Assembly: GCA_003427395.1 (NCBI GenBank)
Contig: BFEA01000083.1
Location: 2,951,123-2,986,595, forward strand
Length of the DNA: 35,473 bases
Origin: Chara braunii
Taxonomy: Eukaryota > Streptophyta > Charophyceae > Charales > Characeae
Direction: 5' to 3'
The notes under the pieces are model-generated. The model was given only the letters and a program-made list of their open reading frames with translations, had not been told where the DNA came from and made no database searches. Positions 20,478-30,027 of this stretch are shown piece by piece. The position numbers were made by a program, and so were the translations under genes. How positions within the stretch are numbered: position 1 is the stretch's first letter; each line of letters begins with the position of its first letter.

Positions 20478-20708
20478 AAAGAGTTGTTGGTCATTATCCA
20501 CTGTCTCATGTGCTTCAGACACTATGTCCCTGGAAGGAGATTCACTCTGAGAACTGATGCATCTGCTGTAATTGGTGCAATTACAAAACACAAACAAGTG
20601 GATCCAACAGTAAGCAGATGGATAACCTTTATTTGGACTTTTGATTTGTGTTTGGAAAAGATTCCAACCGAGAAAAACAGGGCAGATGACCTAAGTCGAA
20701 TCGAATAG
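20478..20708 (+). pseudogene. RNase H domain, 3' part
   Basis: Continues after the inserted element with CLMCFRHYVPGRRFTLRTDA, DPTVSRWITFIWTFDLC and NRADDLSRIE, the standard end of gypsy RNase H where an Asp in the RTDA-type strand and the ADDLSR motif are conserved. A TAG ends the frame at 20706-20708. Confidence 0.8.
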
Positions 20709-20947
20709 GGAAAAGATGAAGAAAAAATATTGACGGAACTATTGAAGAATCTGCCTATGTTGATAATTTATTGGATGAGAAGGATGACGAGGATTACAAA
20801 GTACCAAGTTCTTATAAATGGAGTCTATGGCCTGAGGAGAGAGACAACTGAGGAGAAATCCCCGATGCTTATGTCTATGAATTAATTCTTGAAAAGGAAG
20901 AAGAGGAAGAACCGAATGACTAGTATGCTAAGGTCAATGCAGCGGTT
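20709..20947 (+). pseudogene. RNase H-integrase linker, decayed
   Basis: Acidic broken frames (for example EESAYVDNLLDEKDDEDYKV near 20743). No domain is visible. Confidence 0.35.
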
Positions 20948-22080
20948 GTGGCCGCTCATGAACTGAGGGAAAGTTCCGGTTCAAAGAATGAAGAAAGAGG
21001 TGAGAAGAAAGAGAAAGAGACATCATTCATCGTTGAGGAATACGATAAAATTTACCAAGAGATTGAGAAGAAAATGGAAAGAGAACAATTGAAGGAATAT
21101 TATTGCAAAAATTCAAGGAAAAAAATCAGGTTAAACAGAGACCACGTCTTAGTGGATGGCGAGGGAGGAATGTCTCCATTAAGAATGGTCTATGGGAAAG
21201 AAAGACAACTGGAAATAATTGTTGCTCAACACGAAGGGGTAGCTGGTGGTCATAGAGCTGCTGAAGCAACCTACTCTAAGACAACTAAACTCTACTTCTG
21301 GTCTGGCATGAGAGACATGATCTACAGATTCTGTAAGTCATGTGTGTTATATAAAAAAATATCTACTACAAGGATGATTGAACCCTTATTTCCTACTATC
21401 CTGGTAGAGTCAGGCAATAGATTTCATTTGAATCTCATCACCATGCCATTAGGCAAAGGTGGGATGAGATACATATTGAACATGAGAGACAATTTTTCTG
21501 GCTATGTTGAGGTAAAGACACTTAGGAGGAAGACAGTCAAGCAAGTGGCTGACTGGATAGAGAAAGTCTAATCTCAGATATCCCTTCATCAGAGAGTTTG
21601 TCTCAGACATACGGTCTGAATTCAATAATATGATTGTAATAAGAATCACTATCAAATTGAGTGTTAGAATTCGATATGTAACTACTTATCACCCTCAAGC
21701 GAATGCGCCGGTCGAGAGAGGTCACAAGACTATTCATTGGCTAAGTGGTGTTAAGGAAATCTCAGTAACTGGCCAGAGGTATTGAGAGCTGCAGTTTACG
21801 CTGACAATATTACTGTCAAGAGAACCATTGTTTATGCTCCATTCGTTCTTTGGTATGACCGATATGCTACTTTGTCTGTTGAGAGTATAATCAGAACACG
21901 GTCAAGTCAAGAGAGTGACAGGGAATATTCTATTTCAGAGTTTCTTCAGATCAGAATGAAACATATATCAAAGGTTGATCAGACAGTAATGGATGTTGTG
22001 GAGAGAATGACAACCAGCAGATTATCAGACCAAGAGAGATGAAATAAAAAGAGATATATAAGAAAAAAGAAATTGAAAGT
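20948..22080 (+). pseudogene. Integrase, zinc-binding and DDE core, inactive
   Basis: The HHCC zinc-binding domain is visible as HEGVAGGH (about 21231) with FCKSCVLYK (about 21330), in which the final Cys pair is C-X2-C. The core has HLNLITMP at about 21426, where the first Asp of the DDE triad should stand (D to N, codon AAT at 21431), then FVSDIRSEF (about 21597) with the second Asp in another frame and NAPVERGH (about 21708) with the Glu. A TAA at 21569 and frameshifts separate these. The C-terminal side continues as 21782-22042. In an active element the enzyme would insert the cDNA into the chromosome. Confidence 0.8.
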
Positions 22081-22345
22081 TGATGACGTTGTTCTTCTAT
22101 TCGACCGTTCTCTTGAGACTTAGTGAACTAAACGATTGGAGCCCAGATGGCTCGGTCCTTGCAAAATTACAGGAGAAGCAGAAGACAAAGTTTATGAGAT
22201 ATCTGAGATTGATGGCTCAAGAGTCTATGATATGGTATCCGGGTCAAGACTTCGTAAGTTTATCTTCAGAGACCTTGACTTGGTCCCTACAATGACCTCA
22301 AAGAAAGGAAAAAATAGTCAGTTATCCAGTAAGAGAACTGTTTAA
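22081..22345 (+). pseudogene. Integrase C-terminal (SH3-like) tail
   Basis: Contains LKVDDVVLLFDRSLET then, in the frame ending at 22345, EPRWLGPCKITGEAEDK and DGSRVYDMVSGSRLRKF. The W-L-G-P-x-K-I pattern marks the gypsy integrase C-terminal beta-barrel. No chromodomain follows. The end at 22343-22345 is probably the natural end of pol. Confidence 0.7.
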
Positions 22346-22855
22346 AAGCATTAAGAATCGTATGGTGAGGTCAAGAGGGGTCAGCTGGAACCCTAGCGCA
22401 GTCAGAGGATGCAATCCAGTGAGGTTCGCAAGAGCCTGAAACTATGGTTAGACCAGGTCCAACGTTCAAAAATATGGGCGGGGCAGTCAGCGCCATAGGC
22501 CAAAAACTGGTGGGTGAGCCGGTCCCCGACCGCAGTGGTCAAATCCGGGTACGAGACAGTCTGATTAACGGGAGGTCTATTGTCATAGGGTGACCAGAGC
22601 CGCTATAGTCTCGGTGTCCTGACGAGAGTGCCAAAGGGATGCCATACTCGAGTAGTGGGTATGTTGGTCCTGACCTGGAGGCAGGTTAAAGGGGTCGTCA
22701 AGACAAATGGTCTGATTGGTCCTTGCCTGAGGTGGGCCGAATAAGGTATGTCAAACTGACGGGAGGTCTGTCATTCCTGACAAGTGGTGGGCCAAAACCA
22801 AGGCAATCAATAACTCTTGGGTGTGAAGAACTATCTTGTAATGTCTATTAAATTG

Positions 22856-22900
22856 TTATTTTATCATTTTATTATTTTATTATTTTATTATTTTATTTTG
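22856..22900. repeat. (TATTT)n-like low-complexity tract
   Basis: 'tattttatcattttattatt' continuing as repeated 'ttttatta' units. Confidence 0.8.
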
Positions 22901-23043
22901 GGTTTTATCTTGTTACTTGTTGCTTGGTTGTTAATTGTTGAGGAGCTTGTCTGCTGGGGACACTATCTGTTGTTTGTGAAACTCATTGTTTTGTAGGTAC
23001 ATAAAGATTTACTTGAAGTTCTCAGACCAGAGAAAAAAAAAAA

Positions 23044-23215
23044 AGTTTGGTATTCCCTTCCCTTTTATCTAAGAAGCTGAGGAGACGCCTCACTTAGATG
23101 AGAGAAAGAGAACAGGGTTTGGTATCCCCTAGTTGCTTGAGAAGCTGATAAGATATCTCACTTAAGCCAGAAAACAAGAAAATAGTTTGATATACCCTAT
23201 CCTCGGCATAACAGA
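23044..23215. repeat. Degenerate ~70-bp repeat, about 2.5 units
   Basis: 'gtttggtattccc' at about 23045, 'gtttggtatcccc' at 23117 and 'gtttgatataccc' at 23186 each begin a unit containing 'agaagctga' plus 'cctcacttag' or a variant. Spacing is 72 and 69 bp. This may be a duplicated regulatory part of an LTR. Confidence 0.65.
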
Positions 23216-23440
23216 TAGAATGAGAGCCCTCAAGTGTCAATATCATTTGAACAGTATCCCCAACATCACCACCAAGACAAGGAATAAGGTAACTCTCGTT
23301 CTGAAAAGACTCAGCAACAAGTCAAATCAACGACAGATAAGAAATCCTTCGTAAATTTATTTGGTGGTCGGCGAGCGGTCTGGTTCACGAGGAACTTGCA
23401 TCCCCGACCTCAAGGTATTCAAACTCTTAAGCTAAGGCTG

Positions 23441-24278
23441 TTATGGAATGGACTGAAAAGTCAAGTAGGGAAAAGGACTCAGGAGTTCAAGGGAAGGATA
23501 TCATGGTTATGCAAGAGATAAAAGATGACCATGAATTCTATTCGGAGCAGAGAGAGAAGAAAGAAAATGCAGCAGAGTGTGCAATTATTGAATTGGGGAA
23601 GAGAAGGAGTCATGCATGGTGCAGGTGGAGGCGCTGCAGGCGCTAAGGCTCTGCTTGCCACGGGAGTAGTGGGGGCTCTGGGAGAGTAAGGAGGAGAAGA
23701 GGTGTCGGATGCGCCATAGCGCGTCTCGAACTTATTTTGAAAATACTCCATCCTCGTAGGGGATGGAGTTGTCTCGTACCAACCTAAGAAGGGCTGGCGC
23801 AGATATGGTCTTGCGTGAGAGCCATACCCTCGCACTTCCTCCTCCTCCTCCTCTGAGTTAAAATCGCGCCGCCGAGCTGGAGGCTCTTCGCATGCCTTTC
23901 CTCCTCAACCACCTCTCCCTCTTCCCTGTCCCCTACGTGCCTCAGGAATGGTGCACGTATGCCTATGGAGACTGAGACTAAGAGAGTATTGAAAAAGGGG
24001 GCGCGCTACTAAGAGAGAGAAGAGAGCGATTGTATGGGCCACGCGCTGCAGCTACACGATGTGATAAGAGAAAAAGTGTGTTGCGTATTGCAGCAAAACG
24101 AAGACTAACCGTTAGTGTAAAGTTGTGGTAAAGAGCACTACAATGGGCTACAGTGACAGTGAGTGGAAAAACTTTTGATTCGTACTATTTTATACCATTC
24201 GGCCGTTACGTCTTGGGCCCAGCGGGGACGCTGGGCAGGGGGGTTGGTATCATGTCGGAGGGTGCGGCGTCCCGACCC
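23441..24278. other. Mostly unassigned DNA
   Basis: Includes a possible decayed minus-strand frame (23604-23871, listed separately). Otherwise short frames only. The stretch turns GC-rich towards the copy B boundary. Confidence 0.4.
23604..23871 (-). pseudogene. Possible minus-strand coding remnant, unknown
   Basis: Reading leftward from about 23871: an acidic run (six Glu, 23837-23854), then GYGSHARPYLRQPFLGWYE and PYSPRAPTTPVASRALAPAA. The acidic run followed by a Pro/Ala/Ser-rich stretch looks like a disordered tail of a nuclear protein. Stops bound it closely upstream and no conserved domain is visible. Downstream of SLPQ the frame becomes hydrophobic (CCIFFLLSLLRIEF), which fits poorly, so a natural end near 23590 is plausible. 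Low confidence that it was ever a gene. Confidence 0.2.
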
Positions 24279-24391
24279 TCCGCTGTGTACCGAGTCCGTT
24301 GTGTCCCGGCCTCTGCTGTGTCTCGGGTCTGCTGTGTATCAGATCTGTTGTGTAGCGGGTCTGCTGTATACCGAGTTCGTTGTGTACAGGG
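24279..24391. repeat. 16-bp minisatellite, seven units (copy B)
   Basis: Units such as 'tctgctgtgtctcggg', 'tctgctgtgtatcaga' and 'tctgttgtgtagcggg' in tandem; one unit is 17 bp. Copy A holds only two. Confidence 0.85.
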
Positions 24392-24414
24392 CACTCACTC
24401 ATTTTCCCTCTGCT

Positions 24415-24875
24415 CACAAGCGGTTATCGGGTAGCTGAAAATTCAGGAATGAAAATTCTGAATTGAGAGTTTTTGGCAGTCTGAAAAATCCCGAATGGTC
24501 TTGAAGTAGTGAAAGATCCGAAAACCCTGAAAACCACCTGTTTAGGCAGGCTGCATCCTGAAGTGGTCAAGTGACAGTTTTGGGCAGACTGAAAATCGTG
24601 AATGGTCCTGAAGTGGGGAAAGGTCCGAAGACCATGAAAACCACCCTTCACCACTTGAGGATGCAGCCTGCCTAACCAGGTGGTTTTCAAGGTCTTCGGA
24701 GCTTTCACCACTTGAGGACCATTCAGAATTTTCAGACGTGGATGGTCCTAAAGTGGTGAAAGGTCCAAAGACCCTGAAAACCACCTGTTTAGGCAGGCTG
24801 CATCCTGAAGTGGTGAAGGGTGTTCTGAAGTGGTGATGAAAAATACGACTGTTGTTAACCTTCTCTCCCTCTGCT
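24415..24875. mobile_element. 461-bp foldback insertion in copy B, 9-10-bp target duplication
   Basis: 'tccctctgct' is present once in copy A (near 4909) but twice here, at 24405-24414 and 24866-24875, flanking sequence absent from A. The insert carries an ~80-bp motif ('ctgtttaggcaggctgcatc', 'ctgaagtggtgaa', 'gaccctgaaaaccacc') twice complete in direct orientation (24492-24572, 24742-24822), once partly (24600-24640) and once inverted (24642-24722). The inverted and last direct copies form an almost perfect hairpin with a loop of about 19 bases. A 9-bp duplication is typical of Mutator-like elements, but the outer ends show only weak inverted similarity. It has no coding capacity. Confidence 0.75.
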
Positions 24876-25050
24876 CTGGGTCAGGTGCTTGCCCCTTTAT
24901 TTTCGTTTTATGTCGAGGGCCTGCCCTCTAACCTCTACTAAGTAATGAGTGTTTGATCGCCGAGTTATGGGGTAGGTGCAGGCAAAGGAAAAAAACGTTG
25001 CATAGGCGGCGCGTGGATTTGGACCGTTGTATAGAAGTCCTTTCGCATCA

Positions 25051-25051
25051 C

Positions 25052-25092
<41 letters not shown>
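25051..25092. repeat. Poly-T tract
   Basis: About 42 consecutive T. The corresponding place in copy A (about 5084-5109) has a shorter run with G interruptions. Confidence 0.95.
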
Positions 25093-25093
<1 letters not shown>

Positions 25094-25197
25094 GTACTCG
25101 CGGCGCTAAGGTTCTGGGAACATCGCCCGGTCACTAACTACTATATTTGTCTTTTTACCTAGCCTTTTGGGCATCGTTCTCCCTCCCTTGTCATTTC

Positions 25198-25344
25198 ATG
25201 AGGAGCGAACAGTCCCGAGTTAAGTATGGACGGCCTAGACTGACCGACCTTTACACTTCGGCTGCCATGGATCTACCCGATAAGCCGCGGTCGGTACGGG
25301 GGCCAAAGAAAAAAAAATGGGAACACCCATGGCTGCATTGGTAG
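25198..25344 (+). CDS. Small conserved open frame in the 3.5-kb repeat (copy B), unknown
   Basis: ATG frame of 48 codons, MRSEQSRVKYGRPRLTDLYT at the start and GPKKKKWEHPWLHW at the end. Compared with copy A (5211-5369) it lacks four residues after SEQS, a clean in-frame 12-base difference, and keeps the stop. The in-frame indel is mild support for past coding. The stop context TGG-TAG-GAGG also reads as a possible splice donor. A 63-codon frame in another phase overlaps its end at the A9 run (25317-25508). Confidence 0.35.
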   Translation: MRSEQSRVKYGRPRLTDLYTSAAMDLPDKPRSVRGPKKKKWEHPWLHW

Positions 25345-25508
25345 GAGGCTCATCACCCTGCAGGGGTCATGAACCCTCTCCTTGCCATCGGACACGGGTA
25401 CCCGTCAGGAGTAGGCTGGTGGCGCGCTTTGAGGGGAATGAAGCGGTCATCGGTAACCCCTTATGGGACCACCTCGTCGAAGCCTGGGTCACTTCACCTC
25501 AAAAGTGA
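25317..25508 (+). CDS. 63-codon open frame of copy B, unknown
   Basis: MGTPMAALVGGSSPCRG at the start, WVTSPQK at the end. Same length and start as the copy A frame at 5342-5533, with the PC.GHEPSPCHRTRVPVR core retained. Function unknown; see the A copy for the shared A9 overlap. Confidence 0.3.
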   Translation: MGTPMAALVGGSSPCRGHEPSPCHRTRVPVRSRLVARFEGNEAVIGNPLWDHLVEAWVTSPQK

Positions 25509-25810
25509 CCGTTGGTGTTCAGCTCAGCTGTTTTTATTTCGCTTTATTTGTCTCACAAAATTTTGAGAGGCAAAATACTTCCCTTTTTTTTTTTTTTTTT
25601 TCTGCAAAATTTGACAGGGGGAAGGGAACCGGGGTCCCTCGTTCAGGGCGCCGAGATCACGGTGAGAGGCGATGTTATAAAAAAAAGAAGGGGGTGAGTC
25701 TTTGACTGCTCACGCTCAAGTAGTCTTACTGTGCTGTTTGTTGGCGAGCCGAGCAAGGGGTTATGCTGCAGTGTGAGCAAGGGCGAACCCTGTTCGTGTG
25801 AGCTTGTGCC

Positions 25811-26500
25811 TTGTGTTTGGCCCCGACTATCTTAGGCTTCTGCGGCTTGGTATCGGCGTGCAAACTAACCGAAAAGGGGGTGACCATGGTACGTAGCAGC
25901 GGGTTACATGGCAGGCCAAGGTGCCTCCAGTTCCTTTGGAGGTGGGAGCGAACGTCAGGAGAAGGACCAACATTGACGCCTATAATGGACTATAGCTACG
26001 GTAGGAAGGAGGCAAAGCTGAAGATAAACGTAGAAGGAGGCAAGGAGGAAGAGATGAGAGCGGATCAGGGGTCGCAGTTGGCAACTACGGAGGCGAGGGA
26101 TCGTGCAGAGTGAAGGTGCAGGTGTGACGGAATGACTGTGGGTATGAGGGTAACCGTTACTTACCATGAGGATGACTCTTCTACCGAAACCACGACCAAG
26201 GAAGTGCAGCACGCCGACCGACATTATGAAGGTAAGTCTAAAATGAGTGATGCAGAGGCGCCCAGTACTAGCACGGATGGGACCAGTGGCGACGGGATCA
26301 CCCACCTGCAGAACCTGTGGAGAGGGGCCATGAGGCCAGCTCGCGACGATATGAGCGGGGCCAAGGTCGCTAGGCGGACGAGAGGCTCACTCACGACGGC
26401 AGAAGAACAGACGGAGACCATGATACGAGAGAGAGAGAGACGAGACGGGTGTGTGCGAGTACAACAAGTATGCTATAAAAAAAAGTTGACGTCAACTTGA
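25811..26500 (+). pseudogene. Exon-like frame of copy B with a single internal stop
   Basis: Open for about 230 codons except for one TGA at 26112-26114; copy A has CGA at that place. Copy A in turn has TGA at 5961 where B has CGA, so each copy supports an older frame open through both sites. The frame starts after a TGA at 25799, has no convincing ATG at its beginning, and reaches a donor-like AACAA/GTATGC at 26467 (CAG/GTATGC in A), so it may be an internal exon. Sequence landmarks are MDYSYGRKEAKLKINVEGGK, MTVGMRVTVTYHEDDSS and STDGTSGDGITHLQNLWR. It is rich in Thr, Ser, Glu and Arg. I recognise no domain; the host transposon or gene is unknown. Confidence 0.45.
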
Positions 26501-28358
26501 CTTCCCCATGCGGGAAGTTAAGGCGAGGGGACACACACAAAGAGGGAGAACGAGGTCGTCCCAAAGACTTTTTTTTTGTTGATGTCACCTGCTCATCGGC
26601 ACGCCAGCAGCTTACTTCGAGAGGGAGGTTTCGTCCACTAGTTGCTTGAAGGTCGTCGCTCTCCTGGTCTTGAAGGGAGCTCGAGCGTGCATACGCATGC
26701 AGTGGAAGCCACCGCACGTGACCTTTGTGCACTCTGATGACAGAGAGACCTTGGTGACGCAAGTTGCCTCCTTCCCCTGATATGCTCTGTCTAGGCAATT
26801 TTTCGTCCGTCGCAGTCGACCCGCCTTTTAATCTCGGAATGGTAGGAGAGGGCTTCCTTCTCCCGCTCCATGTGAGTGATCCGGGTCACACCCCGCTGCT
26901 GCACGGAGACCATCTGGGAAGAAATGTTGGTCAAGATTGAGCTGAAGGGGGTCACTGGTAATGCGTGAAGGGATAGAGGCGCAGTCACCGACACTGTGTA
27001 CTACTGCGATCAGGAAAAGGAAGGGGGACGAGAGTTGAGCGAGATAGAAAGGCAGAGAAAGATTCAATTTGTCTCCAAAGCCACCTTAAGTGGTGAATGT
27101 GTTTTGAGCCCGCAGTTGTCTCACCTCTTGTCTGCGCGAAGATGGAAGACATGCTTTCCACTCACGCAGACTTAGAAGGCCAGTAAACTCGGTGAGTTTT
27201 CACGACAGAGCTCGGGAGTGACTGGGTAAAGCTCGTTGACTCTGTCGCGTGGAAACACGGATTCCGTGATGAAGAAGGCACGATGGGGACCACTATTGCG
27301 TTTGGGACGGCTGATCGGGAGAAGTCATTGATTTCTCGTAGGCTTGCGTTGCGCCTGTCTGTTGACGTCAATGGTTCTTGGGGGAGGTTGCCTGGCCCTT
27401 CATCTGGCTAGCGCCCTCCTTTTGGAGGAAATGAGAGTAATTGTACGCCATGCAGTCATAATGGGACACGCTAAGCACCCAATTGCCTTCATCGTCTCGA
27501 CGTGATTAGCATGTTTTGACTACCCGTTTCTAGTTTATGAGAGCAGTGTAGCTATGCGTAGTGAAGAAGGGGAAGCGACTACTGATTGTCAGGGTACGAC
27601 GAGGAGTAGGTGACTCTCTCAACAGTTTCCGGAAAACTATATATGTGGAAGGAGTTTTGGGAGCGAGCATGGCGGTAATGTGGTCGGTGCCACGAGCTTG
27701 TATCCCCTATACGATCAGCGGTACTTTCCTCCGTTCAGTTGGGCGAGGTTAGAAGAAGTGCATGTGGTATGTACTAGTATCTGACTCGAGGGGAATAAAT
27801 CAGACAAAGGGACTGTCCGCATCCGCATTCTCGTGCGACCCTTGTTAGCCGTTACCATATGGTAAGTCTTGCCATATAAAGGGGTGAGGAGGTGAATACT
27901 GTTTAATAAAGCAATTAACTGCATGTTTAGTCTCCCACCTGCTTCTTGGCCATAACCTGACGATATGATAAAATCATGACTTGTCAGGTAATTGCATACA
28001 TTAGTATCTGAAAGACCGACATCAACTCTCGCGAGGAAGCAGGTGTGTATCTGTGAAGGTCTAAGTTACTCATTAATGGACTGAGTCCTTGTTTACTATT
28101 AAGTTGTAACCGCTTAATGGGTTGTCTCTCATGCACTCTCTTCTTAATGTTTGTTGATAGGATACTGGGTTTATTAGGGAGGAGAGAGAGACCTCTGCTC
28201 GAGGTTCCCGATGCTAGAGTTCTTCAACCACGTTGACCATGTTATGTTCACCCCGTAAGATGGTTGAGAGCTCTTCAACGGTGATCAATAATTGATGTGA
28301 GAAGTCATAGTTGCTGGTGTTTTCAGAGGCGGGGGACGGGCGTCCAGACATTTATCAG

Positions 28359-29624
28359 TCAAAGTGGTTGTCAGGGGACCATTAGTCAGATTGCTGGCTT
28401 GCGAGTCAGCCAGCAGACTCAACTCACGGCGGAGGACTTAGAAATTCGTCAAGCAGAAGAACTTCAAGATAAGTTACAGCGGCAGCTGAACGAAGCAGAA
28501 GAGAGGAGAAGAAAAACCATACTTAGAAAGGCTAGACTAGGAAGTAGAATGCAGGAGCTAGGCAGGCTCGAAGAACTAGATGAGGCGGCATTAGACCCTG
28601 TTGTCCGTGTGCTGCGTAATGCCCTATTAGCAGTGGCAGAAGCGCAAAATGTTCAGCAGGAATTGCTGGCCGAATTGGTAGCAGGCCAGAAACAAATCCT
28701 GGCTGAACTTCGGGCTCCTCGCACAGCAGTGAGGCAGCCACAGTTTGTTGTAGTTCCCCCTATGGGTGCGGGTCCTTCATTGACGTCGCAACACACAGGG
28801 CCAACCTTCTTACCTATGTTTGGCATACCCCCACCAGGTGGTTTAGTAGCAACTAATGATCCGGTTCATAGAGTCTCAGTCGTACCATCCACGACAGTGG
28901 TTACTCCAGTCCCACTGTCAAGCTAGGCTCAGGTTAGTGTGCAACAGTCTGTTTCAGTGGCTATGCAGCCGCTGCAACAAGCCCCTGGGCCCATGCAGCC
29001 TATGCAGTGGATGTCTAAGATACCTCTAATGAGTCCCAAACCCTTCTCTGGAGATAGGAAGAAGGAAGAGGACTTGGACACCTGGGTGAGTATTGTGCCT
29101 ACTTATGTGAGGCACAAGCTCACCAGGCCAGAGCAAGAAGTTGTAGTGGCTGCCTCCTTTTTAGAGGGATCAGCAGCCCGTTGGTTGAATGGCTTAAGTG
29201 CAGCAGCAGGGCTACGGTCAAAACTTCGATGCCGGGGCACAGGGCCAGACATTGGAAGAGTTCGTACGGTTCTGTGTATAACAGGTGGCATGACCCGCAA
29301 GGGGCTTAGAAGGCCACCGATGCTATCAACAACCTTTGTTGCCACAGGTTCAAGGATGTTAGAGAGCTTACGAACACTGTAGAATGCCTTCTTGTTGTAC
29401 CTGGTGTGCATTTTGACCAGCAGGTTCTCCTGACAGATTACCTAAGGTGCCTACCTGCAGAGGTAAGGACCAAGCTGGTTGATGAGGCCTATGTCGAACA
29501 CCACAGCTTCGCTACTTTTAGTAAGAAAGCTTTGGACATAGAGGGAAAGTTGGGATCTGCGCATAAGGTATCTCATGATGGTAGGAAGAGACTCCCCAGG
29601 ACTGGAAGAAGAAGGGTCAGTTGA
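28359..29624 (+). pseudogene. Chromovirus gag (coiled coil and capsid), decayed
   Basis: From 28359 the frame leaves copy B sequence and reads QLTAEDLEIRQAEELQDKLQ followed by heptad-like Glu/Arg-rich sequence, a predicted coiled coil, then a Pro/Val-rich linker. A TAG at 28924-28926 interrupts it. The next part (28939-29382) has PLMSPKPFSGDRKKEEDLDT and VVVAASFLEGSAARWLNGL, the classic gypsy gag capsid start. A frameshift near 29210 moves the rest to other frames (LEEFVRFCV; FDQQVLLTDYLRCLPAEVRT up to 29624). The fused frame beginning GTG at 28297 uses copy B sequence, so the true gag start is missing. Confidence 0.8.
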
Positions 29625-30025
29625 TGTTCGTTGACCACGATGGTCAAACAACAGAGATTGACGATTTCCCAGATCTTGGGGAGGTGACAAAGCAGAATGG
29701 GGCCAACGAGACTTTGGATGGGGGAGCCGTGACACCTATCAAGAAAAAGACTAGGGGGACCGGAAAGAAGAAGGTAGGACGGTCCACGGGTCAGGGAGAT
29801 CAAGGGACACCCGCATGGGTGAAGCTTGGTTTGGATTACGAGGTGTGGAGCGACCGAGTTGCTAGGGGCACTTTCATGAATTGTGACAATTATCGCCACA
29901 TGTCGCGTACATGCCGAGGCAAAAAGGTCACAACAAAGGTACCCTCACCAACGGTGGTGTGGTTATCTTCGAACCCTGATAATGCTTCTGCGAGCAACTC
30001 TCAGGGAAACTCCTCGGGCCAATAG
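29625..30025 (+). pseudogene. Chromovirus nucleocapsid region, zinc knuckle damaged
   Basis: Basic linker (TPIKKKTRGTGKKKVGRS) and then FMNCDNYRHMSRTC at 29873-29914, which matches the C-X2-C-X4-H-X4-C knuckle except that the first Cys is Phe (TTC). Zinc binding and RNA packaging would be impaired. The frame ends at TAG 30023. Confidence 0.75.
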
Positions 30026-30027
30026 GA

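Larger units (their letters stand above)
22346..23440. other. 3' flank of the element, possibly LTR
   Basis: Purine-rich 'caaagaaaggaaaaaatag' at about 22299-22317 could serve as polypurine tract. Downstream, no LTR copy was found elsewhere in the window, so the boundary is unknown. The stretch holds a 'ttattttatta' low-complexity tract at 22856-22900 and three ~70-bp repeats at 23044-23215. No gene is supported. Confidence 0.4.
24279..28358. repeat. Copy B of the ~3.5-kb dispersed repeat
   Basis: Collinear with 4854-8385. Without the 461-bp insertion at 24415-24875 and the extra minisatellite units, both copies are about 3.52 kb. The right edge is a sharp loss of identity after 'ccagacattt' at about 28356, where the chromovirus sequence begins, so B is probably truncated there. 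A poly-T tract is about 42 bases long here and much shorter in A. Confidence 0.85.

Noticed and set aside
22346-23440. LTR pair for the element at 13.8-22.3 kb
   Set aside because: I compared this stretch with 8386-10940 and 13071-13842 by eye and found no long shared sequence, so no LTR is called.
24206-24394. Tandem-repeat protein frame (YTQRTRYTADPLHNRS) on the minus strand
   Set aside because: Derived from the 16-bp minisatellite, whose period is not a multiple of three, so no stable peptide repeat results.
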